This document shows positions 6,946 to 14,684 of a stretch of DNA of 17,555 nt, in pieces. A program made the translations under genes and the position numbers. Below the pieces are notes generated by a model. That model was not told the origin of the DNA. It did not search any database and saw only the letters and a program-made list of their open reading frames with translations. Source of the DNA: an uncultured Clostridia bacterium (GTDB lineage: Bacteria > Bacillota > Clostridia > Oscillospirales > CAG-272); NCBI GenBank assembly GCA_904501865.1, contig CAJGCF010000032.1, positions 1 through 17,555 of the forward strand, written 5' to 3'. Position 1 is the first letter of the stretch; every line of letters begins with the position of its first letter.

Positions 6946-7869
6946 ATGAAGCATACACCTGAAGATAATCTTCCCGGAGGAATTCTGGCGGTCAATAAAC
7001 CGTCGGGCGTGACCTCGCACGACGTTGTGAATAAGGTGCGAAGGCTCTACGGCACCAAACGCGTGGGGCACGCGGGAACGCTTGACCCTATGGCGACGGG
7101 CGTGCTTGTGGTTCTCGTGGGTAGGGCGGCAAAGGCGTGTGAATATATATCCAGCCACTCCAAAAAATACGAGGCGACCTTGCGGCTGGGACTTACCACT
7201 GACACCGAGGATATCACGGGAGAGGTGTTAGGAGAGAGTGAGCAAATACCCACGAGCACCGAGGTCACAGACGCGTGTGAGAGCTTTGTGGGCAAAATAA
7301 TGCAGACACCCCCGATGTATTCCGCGCTAAAGGTGAACGGACAGAAGCTATACGAGCTTGCCCGCCGTGGCGTTGACGTCGAGAGAAAGCCTAGAGAGAT
7401 CACTGTTTTTTCGCTTGAATGTGAGCCCACGGAAAGCAAGATCGACTATGTTTTGTCGGTGAATTGCAGCGGAGGCACGTATATCCGCACGCTTTGTGCC
7501 GATATTGGAAAAGCGCTCGGCTGCGGCGGAGCTATGGCTAAGCTTAACAGAACAGAAGCTTGCGGAATATCTATAAACGAGACTTACACACTCGACGAGC
7601 TTGATGAGATGAGCCAAGAGGAAAGAGAGTCGATATTGCTCCCAACGGAAAGACTTTTTAGTGAGCTTTGCGTTGTGAGATTGCCTGAGTTTTTTGAAAA
7701 GCTCTTCCGCGATGGTTGCCCTATCTATCAGAAAAAAATAAAGACCTCTTTTGAGGTCGGAACGCGAGTGCGCGTGTGTAGCGAGGACGGTAGCTTTTTT
7801 GCTCTCGGCGAGGTGGTCGAGAGGCATGAGGGAAGTGCTATAAAGTCGGTCAAGATATTTGAGCTGTAA
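6946..7869 (+). CDS. truB: tRNA pseudouridine-55 synthase TruB
   Basis: The 307-aa enzyme isomerises U55 in the T loop of tRNAs. The N-terminus GGILAVNKPSGVTSHDVV and GHAGTLDPMATGVL (catalytic Asp47) are diagnostic, followed by YEATLRLGLTTDTEDITGE, a TPPMYSALKVNGQKLYELAR block and SGGTYIRTLCADIG. The C-terminus (about 225-307) is compact and includes a short PUA-like tail. ATG 6946 is preceded by AAGGAT (6934-6939). It ends before a strong bidirectional terminator, so the unit is probably ychF (partly)-trmB-truB. Two consecutive tRNA-modifying enzymes make a sensible pair. Confidence 0.97.
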   Translation: MKHTPEDNLPGGILAVNKPSGVTSHDVVNKVRRLYGTKRVGHAGTLDPMATGVLVVLVGRAAKACEYISSHSKKYEATLRLGLTTDTEDITGEVLGESEQIPTSTEVTDACESFVGKIMQTPPMYSALKVNGQKLYELARRGVDVERKPREITVFSLECEPTESKIDYVLSVNCSGGTYIRTLCADIGKALGCGGAMAKLNRTEACGISINETYTLDELDEMSQEERESILLPTERLFSELCVVRLPEFFEKLFRDGCPIYQKKIKTSFEVGTRVRVCSEDGSFFALGEVVERHEGSAIKSVKIFEL

Positions 7870-7933
7870 GAGCTTGATCAGAAAACAAGGATAAATCGGC
7901 CGTCTCATTTAATGCAGAACAAAAGTCCATATC

Positions 7934-7972
7934 AAATAAAGAAATCCGCCGAAACGGCGGATTTCTTTATTT
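7934..7972. terminator. Bidirectional terminator between truB and aspartate kinase
   Basis: Two 18-nt arms (7934-7951 and 7955-7972) are perfectly complementary around an AAA loop. The core is AATCCGCCG/CGGCGGATT and the ends are A/T rich, giving T-rich 3' flanks on both strands. It serves the two convergent genes. Confidence 0.93.
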
Positions 7973-7998
7973 AAAAAGACAAACTCTTGTTGGTGGGA

Positions 7999-9324
7999 TT
8001 ATTTCACAAATTCATTATAGATTGCGTTAAGAGCTTTCTCGAAATCCTGCTCGTCAACGCCGACTATGATGTTGAGCTCACAAGAGCCCTGGTCTATCAT
8101 TCTGATGTTTACTCCCGCACCCGAGATAGCCGAGAATACGCGAGCCGCGGTTCCGCGAGCCTTTACCATTCCGCGTCCAACCACCGCAACCAGCGCCAGG
8201 CCGTCCTCAAGAGTAACGCTGTCGGGCTTTGTACGTCTTGTGACGGACTGAAGCACCTTTTCTCTGTGCTCGTCTATCTGTGAGGTGGAGACGATAACGC
8301 TCATCGTGTCTATTCCCGAGGGAAGATGCTCGAACGCCACGCCGAAGTCCTCAAGAGACTCAAGAACTTTTCTGCCAAATCCGACCTCGGAGTTCATCAT
8401 GTCCTTCTCTATGGTGAGGACAGAGAAGCCCTTTTTGCCCGCGATACCCGTGATAATGTGCTCGGTATCGTATCCCGAAGCTTGAGAAACTATCATAGTG
8501 CCTCTGTCCTCGGGCTTGTTGGTGTTCTTGATGTTTATCGGAATGCCCGCGTTGCGCACGGGGAATATTGCGTCCTCGTGAAGAACCGTAGCTCCCATAT
8601 ATGAAAGCTCGCGGAGCTCGCGGTATGTGATGGTATCAATAATGCTGGGATTTTTGATTATTCTGGGGTCTGCCATCATAAAGCCCGATACGTCGGTCCA
8701 GTTCTCGTAGAGGTCTGCCTCTGCCGCGCGCGCTACGATAGAGCCCGTTATATCAGAGCCACCGCGCGAGAACGTGACTACCGTTCCGTTTGGACTCGTG
8801 CCGTAGAATCCGGGAATGACGGCATTCTTGTGCTCCTTGAGCTCAAGAGAGAGTATATCGTTGGTCTTTTCCTCGTCAAAGCTTCCGTTTTCCTTGAAGA
8901 AAATGACGTTCTCGGCGTCTATGAAATCAAAGCCCAAGTATTTTGCCAGAATAATACCGTTGAGGTATTCTCCGCGGCTTGCGGCAAAATCGCGTCCTGA
9001 ATTGTGAAGAACGGCGTTTTTGATGTATTCATATTCTCCTGAAAGGTCAAAATCAAGACCGAGCTCGGAAATTATGTCGTTGTATCTTGCTTTTATGCTT
9101 GCGAAATGCGCATCGATGACCTCTGATGCCGCGCGGGAGCGTACTAGCTCATAGAGAGAGTAGAGCATGTCCGTAACCTTGGTGTCCTCGGAGAATCTTT
9201 TGCCGGGGGCGGAGGGAACAACGTAACGGCGGGAGGGGTCTGCCTTTATTATCTCGGCTACCTGACGGAAATGCTCCGCATCAGCCAGAGAGGAGCCGCC
9301 GAATTTTACAACCTTAAGACTCAT
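7999..9324 (-). CDS. Aspartate kinase
   Basis: It catalyses ATP-dependent phosphorylation of aspartate, the first step to lysine, threonine and methionine. The protein is 441 aa from the ATG at 9324, which lies 8 nt after AAAGGA; an upstream in-frame extension to 9399 lacks a ribosome binding site and would start inside the leader. KFGGSS (residues 7-12) is the kinase signature, followed by the catalytic-domain motif TFSRGGSDITGS and then ENWTDVSGFMMADPR. Tandem ACT regulatory domains occupy about 295-441 (GKKGFSVLTIEKDMM; ALVAVVGRGM...INIRMIDQG type segments), indicating feedback control by an end-product amino acid. No asd, hom or lysA neighbour is in view, so which pathway branch it serves cannot be told. 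Confidence 0.95.
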   Translation of the reverse strand: MSLKVVKFGGSSLADAEHFRQVAEIIKADPSRRYVVPSAPGKRFSEDTKVTDMLYSLYELVRSRAASEVIDAHFASIKARYNDIISELGLDFDLSGEYEYIKNAVLHNSGRDFAASRGEYLNGIILAKYLGFDFIDAENVIFFKENGSFDEEKTNDILSLELKEHKNAVIPGFYGTSPNGTVVTFSRGGSDITGSIVARAAEADLYENWTDVSGFMMADPRIIKNPSIIDTITYRELRELSYMGATVLHEDAIFPVRNAGIPINIKNTNKPEDRGTMIVSQASGYDTEHIITGIAGKKGFSVLTIEKDMMNSEVGFGRKVLESLEDFGVAFEHLPSGIDTMSVIVSTSQIDEHREKVLQSVTRRTKPDSVTLEDGLALVAVVGRGMVKARGTAARVFSAISGAGVNIRMIDQGSCELNIIVGVDEQDFEKALNAIYNEFVK

Positions 9325-9338
9325 AATATATATCCTTT

Positions 9339-9393
9339 CCGCAGTAAAAACTGCAACCTGTGTCGAATAGAAATCTGCGGTCCTATGTCCGCA
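9339..9393 (-). promoter_or_regulatory. Aspartate kinase leader with alternative hairpins
   Basis: In the roughly 80-nt leader (minus strand), TGCGG (9393-9389) can pair with CCGCA (9380-9376), and GCAGT (9354-9350) with ACTGC (9345-9341). Alternatively CCGCAG (9380-9375) can pair with CTGCGG (9344-9339), which directly abuts the AAAGGA ribosome binding site. The leader is much shorter than a lysine riboswitch or T-box. A translational switch is possible but not shown. Confidence 0.4.
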
Positions 9394-9410
9394 ACACAAA
9401 TATATAATAT

Positions 9411-9439
9411 ATTATATGAAAAAGCGGACTTTTTGTCAA
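9411..9439 (-). promoter_or_regulatory. Consensus promoter of aspartate kinase
   Basis: On the minus strand TTGACA (9439-9434) and TATAAT (9416-9411) are both perfect consensus hexamers separated by 17 bp. This predicts a start near 9404 and a leader of about 80 nt. Confidence 0.9.
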
Positions 9440-9554
9440 TAGTAATTATTCATAAAAAGACAGTTTTTGTCGGCTTGGGTCTCAAAAAACACACAAAAAC
9501 CCGAGTCCGATGTCTGATTTTTGCACCGAACGACAAAAATATCCCTCGTGGCAC

Positions 9555-9583
9555 TTGAAGAAACGCGGTTTTTGTGGTAAAAT
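9555..9583 (+). promoter_or_regulatory. Promoter of the DUF1015 gene
   Basis: TTGAAG (9555-9560) and TAAAAT (9578-9583) are spaced by 17 bp, 32 nt upstream of the ATG at 9616. Confidence 0.7.
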
Positions 9584-9615
9584 AAAAAAAGAAACACCGA
9601 GACAAGGAGAGAAAT

Positions 9616-10878
9616 ATGAAGACCTACTTTTTTCCTGCAGATATATGCCTTCCCGACTTTTCAAGGGTTGACGGGCTCAAATGGGCTACGGTAGCCTGCG
9701 ACCAATATACCAGCGAGCCTGAATACTGGGAGGAGGCAGGGCGGCTGGTGGGCGACGCGCCATCTACGCTCAGGCTTATGCTCCCCGAGGCATATCTTGA
9801 TAAAAGTGAGAGTGAGATACCTAAAATAAACGACAAAATGAGAAAATATCTATCCGAGGGCGTGCTCCAGGCGCACCCTGACAGTATGATATATCTCGAA
9901 CGCACTCAGTCGGACGGAAAAATACGTCGCGGACTTGTGGGAGCTGTTGACCTTGAGGATTACGATTTTCATAAGGGTTCGACCTCTCTTACACGCGCGA
10001 CAGAGGGAACTGTGCTTGAGCGCATACCTCCGCGAGTAGAGATACGCCGCGATGCTTGCCTTGAGCTGCCGCATATTATGGTGCTTATTGACGACCCTTG
10101 TGACACAGTCATAGGAAATATTGCAAAAAGCAAGGATAAGTACGAGGTCGCGTATGACTTCGAACTTATGGGCGGCGGTGGACACGTAAAGGCTTATTTT
10201 GTTGATAAAGATAGCTTTGACGGTGTAAATTCCGCGCTCGGAGAGCTCGCGAGTGACGGAATATCCAAGGAGAGATACGGAGTTGACGCGCCTTCGCTGC
10301 TGTTTGCCATCGGGGACGGGAATCACTCCTTGGCAACCGCAAAGACTCTTTATGAGGAGATAAAGCGAGAGATAGGAGAAGATGCGGCAAGGGAGCACCC
10401 CGCAAGATATGCGCTTTGTGAGCTTGTTAATCTTCACGACTCGGCGCTTGAGTTTGAGCCTATATACAGAGTAGTGTTTGGCGTAGAGCCCGAGAGCTTT
10501 TACGAGGATCTTGCAAGATATACCTCAAGCCTTAAGGGGACTGCAGCAAGGCAGGAAATAGACGTAGTCTGGGCAGACGGCGAGAGGAGCATCACCGTTG
10601 AGTCGCCCTGTGAGCAGCTTGCGGTTGGAACGGTGCAGAGCTTTCTTGACGGATACGTGAAGCTTCACCCCGAGGCAGAGGTGGATTATATACACGGCGT
10701 TGACAGCACAAAGACTTTGGCGCAAAGGGAAAACGCTGTGGGAATCCTCTTTGACGGAATGGGCAAGGATATGCTCTATAAGACCGTTATATGCGATGGC
10801 GCGCTCCCGAGAAAGACCTTCTCGATGGGACACGCGGCGGACAAGAGATTTTACATCGAGTGCAGAAAAATAAAATAA
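9616..10878 (+). CDS. DUF1015 family protein (420 aa)
   Basis: The ATG at 9616 follows AAGGAG (9604-9609). The N-terminus MKTYFFPADICLPD, RATEGTVLERIPPR (127-140), ELPHIMVLIDDP and especially FAIGDGNHSLATAK (230-243) are hallmarks of the DUF1015 family. That family is widespread and conserved but has no firmly established biochemical role; it is sometimes linked by gene neighbourhood to serine metabolism. Length is normal for the family (about 400-430 aa). No signal peptide or membrane segment is seen, so it is cytoplasmic. It has its own promoter and terminator and appears monocistronic, divergent from aspartate kinase. Confidence 0.92.
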   Translation: MKTYFFPADICLPDFSRVDGLKWATVACDQYTSEPEYWEEAGRLVGDAPSTLRLMLPEAYLDKSESEIPKINDKMRKYLSEGVLQAHPDSMIYLERTQSDGKIRRGLVGAVDLEDYDFHKGSTSLTRATEGTVLERIPPRVEIRRDACLELPHIMVLIDDPCDTVIGNIAKSKDKYEVAYDFELMGGGGHVKAYFVDKDSFDGVNSALGELASDGISKERYGVDAPSLLFAIGDGNHSLATAKTLYEEIKREIGEDAAREHPARYALCELVNLHDSALEFEPIYRVVFGVEPESFYEDLARYTSSLKGTAARQEIDVVWADGERSITVESPCEQLAVGTVQSFLDGYVKLHPEAEVDYIHGVDSTKTLAQRENAVGILFDGMGKDMLYKTVICDGALPRKTFSMGHAADKRFYIECRKIK

Positions 10879-10886
10879 CAAAAAGA

Positions 10887-10931
10887 TAGCGGTGTTGCCA
10901 ACCTCTCATAAGGAGGTCGGCAACACCGCTA
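10887..10931. terminator. Bidirectional terminator after DUF1015 gene
   Basis: Arms 10888-10905 and 10913-10930 pair over 18 positions with a single A-C mismatch (AGCGGTGTTGCC / GGCAACACCGCT plus ACCTC/GAGGT). T-rich DNA follows on the minus-strand side (ATCTTTTTG). It also closes the convergent SGNH remnant. Confidence 0.88.
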
Positions 10932-10940
10932 CCTTTGCTT

Positions 10941-11297
10941 TTACTTCATTTCCGCCAGTATCTCCTCGATAACGGGCTGGATGGTATTAGCCATACACAT
11001 AAAGCCGAAATCGTTGGGGTGAACTGTGTCCACCAAGCACATATATGCATCCTCTTTCTTAAAGTAAGTCTCACCGTCGACAAAGTAAACGTTCTTATCT
11101 CCTTCCGCGACCGCGTTGTCATATGTGCGCTTGATGATAGCCTTGCGCGCGTCGCCGGGCTTGTATTCCGCAGACGGACGGGTGAGTATAACTACGGGCA
11201 CCTCAGGGTGCTTTTCTCTTATGCGCTTGAAGAAGGGTTCGTGAGTCTTCTCAAGATGCTCGGCAGTGGGTGCGTTGTAGTCGTAATCATAAATACC
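10941..11297 (-). pseudogene. SGNH/GDSL hydrolase remnant, N-terminal half missing
   Basis: The frame is open from just inside a TGA at 11298-11300 down to 10941. It encodes about 118 residues beginning GIYDYDYNAPTAEHLEKTHEPFF, then VPVVILTRPSAEYK, ending CLVDTVHPNDFGFMCMANTIQ. The D-x-V-H-PND block is the C-terminal catalytic Asp/His motif of SGNH esterases, and the YDYNAPTAEHL stretch is a mid-protein segment. The N-terminal half with the GDS serine and oxyanion residues is absent, and the 160 bp upstream cannot hold it because they contain the next gene's promoter. No start codon with a ribosome binding site is visible: GTG 11201 is internal to the homologous region. It therefore looks like a 5'-deleted, probably inactive gene. 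Confidence 0.78.
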
Positions 11298-11387
11298 TCA
11301 AAGAGCCCCGTCTAGTTGTCGCAAGTGGAAGCTTTTTTGGGAAACAAAAAAAGCGGCAGCAAAAAGAGCGAAAAGTTGAGATATTGA

Positions 11388-11416
11388 TTGACAAACGGGC
11401 TATAATTTGATATAAT
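11388..11416 (+). promoter_or_regulatory. Consensus promoter of the TIM-barrel/cysS/gtrA unit
   Basis: TTGACA (11388-11393) and TATAAT (11411-11416) are perfect hexamers with 17-bp spacing. A second TATAAT at 11401-11406 lies too close to this -35. The predicted leader is about 35 nt. Confidence 0.9.
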
Positions 11417-11457
11417 AAAATGAAATATCGGTTTTTTGAAGGAAGGGAGGCAGATGG

Positions 11458-12327
11458 ATGAAAAAAATAGTCTTTTGCGCTCCGTCGCGTATATACGACG
11501 AGCACACGGGCGGCCACTTTTCCTATTCCTCAATGGTTGACTATTTCAGTGAGGTCGGGATACCCGCTATTGATATGTCTTTTGACAGTATGGCGGCGTT
11601 TGACGATGCCAAACGGGGAATTTTGTACGCCGCAGCGCAACGTGCACGCGCGCGCGGATTGACGTTCCCGTCCTGCCACCTTCCCCTATATATGCCAAAT
11701 CCGTATAACAGGGAGCTTATGGAGAACTTTGCCGCAGAGGTAAAACGAGGCATAGACGCAGCGGCGTTTATGGGTATTGGAATAGCCGTTATGCACCCCA
11801 TAGCACTGCATTCCACAAGAGTGTCATATGAGGAGTGGCTTGACAGAAATATAGCCTTTCTAACTCCTATATGCCGATACGCGACGTCAAAGCGTGTAAC
11901 TATATGTATAGAGAATATGGCTAGCCCCAAGGAGAGCTCCGCTGACCACCTTTTCGGCTCTTGTGCTAAGGAGATAGGCGCTTTGGCCAAAAAGTTGGGA
12001 GTACAGAATTGCTGGGATACGGGACACGCAAGCATTAGCGGACTTAAAAACTCCGCCGAGATGGTAAAGCTGTGCGGCAGGATAGCCATACTTCACGTTC
12101 ACGATAACGAGGGGCAGGGGGAGCGAGACTCGCATATGGTTCCCTTTGAGGGAGTCGCGGATTTCGATGACGTTGCCGAAGGAATAAAGCTTTCAGGATT
12201 TTGCGGGGTGCTCAATCTTGAGGTGAAGGCCTCGCACCTGCCGCCTGACAGAGAGCAGAGAAAAAGCTTTGGAAAGAGAATAGTTTTTGCGGCCAACCGA
12301 CTTAAGAGAATGGCCGACCTTATATAA
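11458..12327 (+). CDS. Sugar phosphate isomerase/epimerase-like TIM barrel protein
   Basis: The 289-aa protein belongs to the xylose isomerase-like / AP endonuclease family 2 TIM-barrel superfamily. Metal-ligand type residues lie at strand ends: His74 (CHLPLYMPNPYN), His113 (VMHPIA), Glu152 (ICIENMA), Asp187 and His190 (CWDTGHAS), His213/215 (ILHVHDNEG), Glu255 (LNLEVKA). The WDTGHA and HVHDN motifs are typical of sugar phosphate isomerases/epimerases. The substrate is not deducible. ATG 11458 follows GGGAGG (11445-11450) by 7 nt; an overlapping out-of-frame ATG at 11454 is only 3 nt away. It is cytoplasmic and first in a co-oriented run with cysS and gtrA. Confidence 0.85.
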   Translation: MKKIVFCAPSRIYDEHTGGHFSYSSMVDYFSEVGIPAIDMSFDSMAAFDDAKRGILYAAAQRARARGLTFPSCHLPLYMPNPYNRELMENFAAEVKRGIDAAAFMGIGIAVMHPIALHSTRVSYEEWLDRNIAFLTPICRYATSKRVTICIENMASPKESSADHLFGSCAKEIGALAKKLGVQNCWDTGHASISGLKNSAEMVKLCGRIAILHVHDNEGQGERDSHMVPFEGVADFDDVAEGIKLSGFCGVLNLEVKASHLPPDREQRKSFGKRIVFAANRLKRMADLI

Positions 12328-12366
12328 ATAAAACCACACGTGCCACAAGGCAGATTGGAGAAAAAT

Positions 12367-13818
12367 ATGTTACTTTACAATTCACTGACAAGAAAGAGAG
12401 AGGAGTTCGTGCCAAGAGAGGCTGGAAAGGTAAGCATGTACACCTGCGGACCTACCGTATATCACTTTGCGCACATAGGAAATCTCCGTACATACATTAT
12501 GGAGGACGTGCTTGAAAAGTATCTTTCTTACTCTGGCTACGAGGTCAACAGAGTTATGAATATAACCGACGTAGGACACCTTTCGAGCGACGGGGACACG
12601 GGCGAGGACAAGATGCTCAAGGGTGCTAAAAGAGAGCACAAGACCGTGCTTGAGATAGCGAAATACTATACCGACGCGTTCTTTTCCGACTGTGACAAGC
12701 TCAACATAAAGGTGCCCGGCACCGTACAGCCCGCTACGGGTTGTATTGCGGAGTTTATAGAGCTTGTTGAGGGACTGCTTAATAAAGGCTACGCATATAT
12801 TGCGGGCGGCAACGTGTATTTCGATACCTCCAAGCTTGAGGAGTACTACGTTTTCAATGATTTCACGGAGGAGGACCTTGAAGTCGGCGTCCGTGAGGGA
12901 GTTGAGGGAGACGAGAACAAGAAGAATAAGGCGGATTTCGTGCTCTGGTTTACCAAGTCCAAGTTTGATGACCAGGAGCTCAAGTGGGATTCTCCCTGGG
13001 GCGTTGGATATCCCGGCTGGCATATCGAGTGCTCGGGCATCAGTATGAAGTATCTCGGTGAATATCTTGATATACACTGCGGCGGAATCGACAATCAATT
13101 TCCGCACCACACCAACGAGATAGCGCAGTCTGAGGCTTATATAGGTCACAAGTGGTGTAACTATTGGTTCCACGTATATCATCTCAATACCAATTCGGGC
13201 AAGATGAGCAAATCAAGCGGAGAATTTCTGACAGTCTCTCTCCTTGAGAGCAAGGGATACAACCCTCTGGCTTACAGATATTTTTGCTTGCAGTCGCACT
13301 ATCGCAAGTCGCTCGTGTTCTCTTATGAGAACCTTGATAACGCTACCACCGCGTACAACAAGCTGGTGGTAAGACTTGCTCAGCTTGACGAGAACGACGG
13401 AGAGCTTGACGAGGCGGCGTTCTCGGAGGGCAAGAAGAAGTTTACGGACGCGCTTGACAACGACCTCAACACGTCTTTGGCGGTAACCGCACTTTACGAC
13501 GTGCTCAAGCTCAAGACCAACGGCAAGACCAAGCTCGCGCTGATAGCAGACTTTGACAGAGTTCTTTCCATAGGACTTGTTGAGGCGGCAGCAAAGGTAA
13601 GAGCAGAGAAGCGCGCTGAGGAGGAGAAGAAGAACGCCGAGAACGCGTATGATATGAGTGACCCCTTCGTTGCCGAGATAGTAGGTCTTATTGAGCAGAG
13701 AAAGCAGGCAAAGAAGGACAAGAATTACGCGGAGGCTGACAGAATAAGAGAATATCTTGCAAGCAAGAACGTTACTCTTATAGACACTCCGCAGGGAACT
13801 ACCTTCAAGATAGGCTGA
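12367..13818 (+). CDS. cysS: Cysteinyl-tRNA synthetase
   Basis: This class I synthetase charges tRNA-Cys with cysteine. I chose ATG 12367 (MLLYNSLTRKREEF), 6 nt after GGAG, over the in-frame GTG at 12340. It is 483 aa, close to the family norm of about 465. The CGPTVYHFAHIGNLRTY block holds the first zinc Cys (27) and the HIGH-equivalent HIGN (36-39). HIECSG (Cys222) and FPHHTNEIAQSEA (His247, Glu251) supply the other zinc ligands. KMSKS is at 279-283. The C-terminal helical and anticodon-binding region includes a Lys/Glu-rich stretch (AEKRAEEEKKNAEN). It lies 39 nt downstream of the TIM-barrel gene and upstream of gtrA, probably one transcript. Confidence 0.97.
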   Translation: MLLYNSLTRKREEFVPREAGKVSMYTCGPTVYHFAHIGNLRTYIMEDVLEKYLSYSGYEVNRVMNITDVGHLSSDGDTGEDKMLKGAKREHKTVLEIAKYYTDAFFSDCDKLNIKVPGTVQPATGCIAEFIELVEGLLNKGYAYIAGGNVYFDTSKLEEYYVFNDFTEEDLEVGVREGVEGDENKKNKADFVLWFTKSKFDDQELKWDSPWGVGYPGWHIECSGISMKYLGEYLDIHCGGIDNQFPHHTNEIAQSEAYIGHKWCNYWFHVYHLNTNSGKMSKSSGEFLTVSLLESKGYNPLAYRYFCLQSHYRKSLVFSYENLDNATTAYNKLVVRLAQLDENDGELDEAAFSEGKKKFTDALDNDLNTSLAVTALYDVLKLKTNGKTKLALIADFDRVLSIGLVEAAAKVRAEKRAEEEKKNAENAYDMSDPFVAEIVGLIEQRKQAKKDKNYAEADRIREYLASKNVTLIDTPQGTTFKIG

Positions 13819-13854
13819 TAAAAGGGGATATTGCCCCGAGACAAGAGATGTTTA

Positions 13855-14382
13855 ATGAAAAGGTTATTTGAAAAATACAGAGAGATAATTATGTATCTTC
13901 TGTTCGGCGTCTTGACGACGGCGGTGGGCTGGATAGTATATTTCGCGCTCTTGTGGGCGTGGAAGGCTGCGTTCGGGCTTGAGGTCGACGATACCTCAAG
14001 CGGCACGTACGTGGCAGGATACACCGTGGCGCAGATAATTCAGTGGATGGCGGCGGTGTTGTTTGCCTTTTTCACAAACCGCAAATGGGTGTTTACCGAC
14101 GCCGACCGTGATGTGTCTCTGCCGCTTCAGCTCGTGAAATTCGCGGGTGGGCGCGTGGTTACGTTCTTTATAGATTACCTCGTCACGCTTTTTGCGGCTA
14201 TGGGCGCAGCGGCGCTTATTCCCGCGCTTACAAGCGTTTCAAGCTTTGGCAGAGAGTGGAATCTCTGTGAGATAGGCGCAAAGATTTTGGCGGCGGCCAT
14301 AGTTATAATCTGCAATTACGTTATAAGCAAGATATTTGTGTTCAAAAATAAGGGACAAGACATATCGCACTCTAAGGAATGA
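13855..14382 (+). CDS. GtrA family membrane protein
   Basis: The 175-aa protein begins MKRLFEKYREIIMYLLFGVLTT and has four predicted transmembrane helices (about 12-34, 50-72, 93-118, 140-165). Motifs such as FFTNRKWVF between helices 2 and 3 and KFAGGRVVTFFIDY are characteristic of GtrA/DPMS-like proteins, which are implicated in moving lipid-linked sugars across the membrane for cell-surface polysaccharide synthesis. The ATG at 13855 has only a poor ribosome binding site (CAAGAG); the frame opens upstream to a TTG at 13831 whose nearby AAAGGGG is too close for initiation. It follows cysS by 36 nt. Confidence 0.9.
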   Translation: MKRLFEKYREIIMYLLFGVLTTAVGWIVYFALLWAWKAAFGLEVDDTSSGTYVAGYTVAQIIQWMAAVLFAFFTNRKWVFTDADRDVSLPLQLVKFAGGRVVTFFIDYLVTLFAAMGAAALIPALTSVSSFGREWNLCEIGAKILAAAIVIICNYVISKIFVFKNKGQDISHSKE

Positions 14383-14383
14383 T

Positions 14384-14545
14384 ATGCTTGTTGTAAAGAA
14401 TGGCGCCATTATAGACGAAGAGTGCTACGCCGTTTTGAGTGAGAAAATATTATGCAGATGCAAAGAGAAAATAGGAAGCAACATAAGATGTTGTGAGAAT
14501 TTTATCTGTGGCGGGTGCGGATATTTGCCACACAAAACCATGTGA
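14384..14545 (+). CDS. Possible 53-aa cysteine-rich small protein
   Basis: An ATG at 14384 lies 1 nt past the gtrA stop, with AAGGA (14374-14378) at suitable spacing inside the end of gtrA. The 53 residues (MLVVKNGAIIDEECYAV...) contain seven Cys arranged C14, C24-x-C26, C36-C37, C42-x2-C45. This could be a zinc- or metal-binding knuckle or a disulphide-rich peptide. It stays inside the transcript closed by the palindrome at 14593. I do not recognise a family. It may be fortuitous: the frame also opens upstream within gtrA, and nothing but the ribosome binding site and Cys pattern supports it. Confidence 0.35.
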   Translation: MLVVKNGAIIDEECYAVLSEKILCRCKEKIGSNIRCCENFICGGCGYLPHKTM

Positions 14546-14592
14546 GTTCAAATCTCTTCGGCTATAGGGAAACATTCGTGTTTATAAAAAAT

Positions 14593-14630
14593 AAATCATC
14601 CTCCGTGTGAGCTCACACGGAGGATGATTT
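14593..14630. terminator. 38-bp perfect palindrome, bidirectional terminator
   Basis: The sequence from 14593 to 14630 is a perfect inverted repeat centred on GAGCTC, each arm containing ATCATCCTCCGTGTGA. It is flanked by A/T-rich DNA so that both strands give a stem followed by T residues. It closes the gtrA transcript from the left and the lipoprotein cassette from the right. The rest of 14546-14684 holds no gene I can support. Confidence 0.9.
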
Positions 14631-14684
14631 TTAATATTTCTATTTCTTAGGATTCATTGATCATCTTGTTAATTGAGCTTATCA

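Noticed and set aside
7999..9324. Several plus-strand frames opposite aspartate kinase
   Set aside because: They are antisense shadows of a well-conserved enzyme, with no ribosome binding sites or recognisable motifs.
9325..9410. Lysine riboswitch or T-box upstream of aspartate kinase
   Set aside because: The leader from the predicted start is only about 80 nt and lacks the conserved T-box or lysine riboswitch core.
10941..11201. Intact 86-aa gene starting at GTG 11201
   Set aside because: Homologous SGNH sequence continues upstream of that codon to 11297, no ribosome binding site is present, and the catalytic Ser region is missing, so a remnant fits better.
11301..11387. Short A/T-rich minus-strand frames upstream of the TIM-barrel gene
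   Set aside because: They read through a promoter and hairpin-rich spacer, have low-complexity Phe/Leu/Lys content and overlap the start of a clear gene.
14541..14566. tRNA 3' end (TTCAAAT T-loop-like sequence)
   Set aside because: The T stem has mismatches (GTGAG against CTCTT), no matching 5' half with D arm and anticodon arm exists within tRNA length, and no CCA follows.
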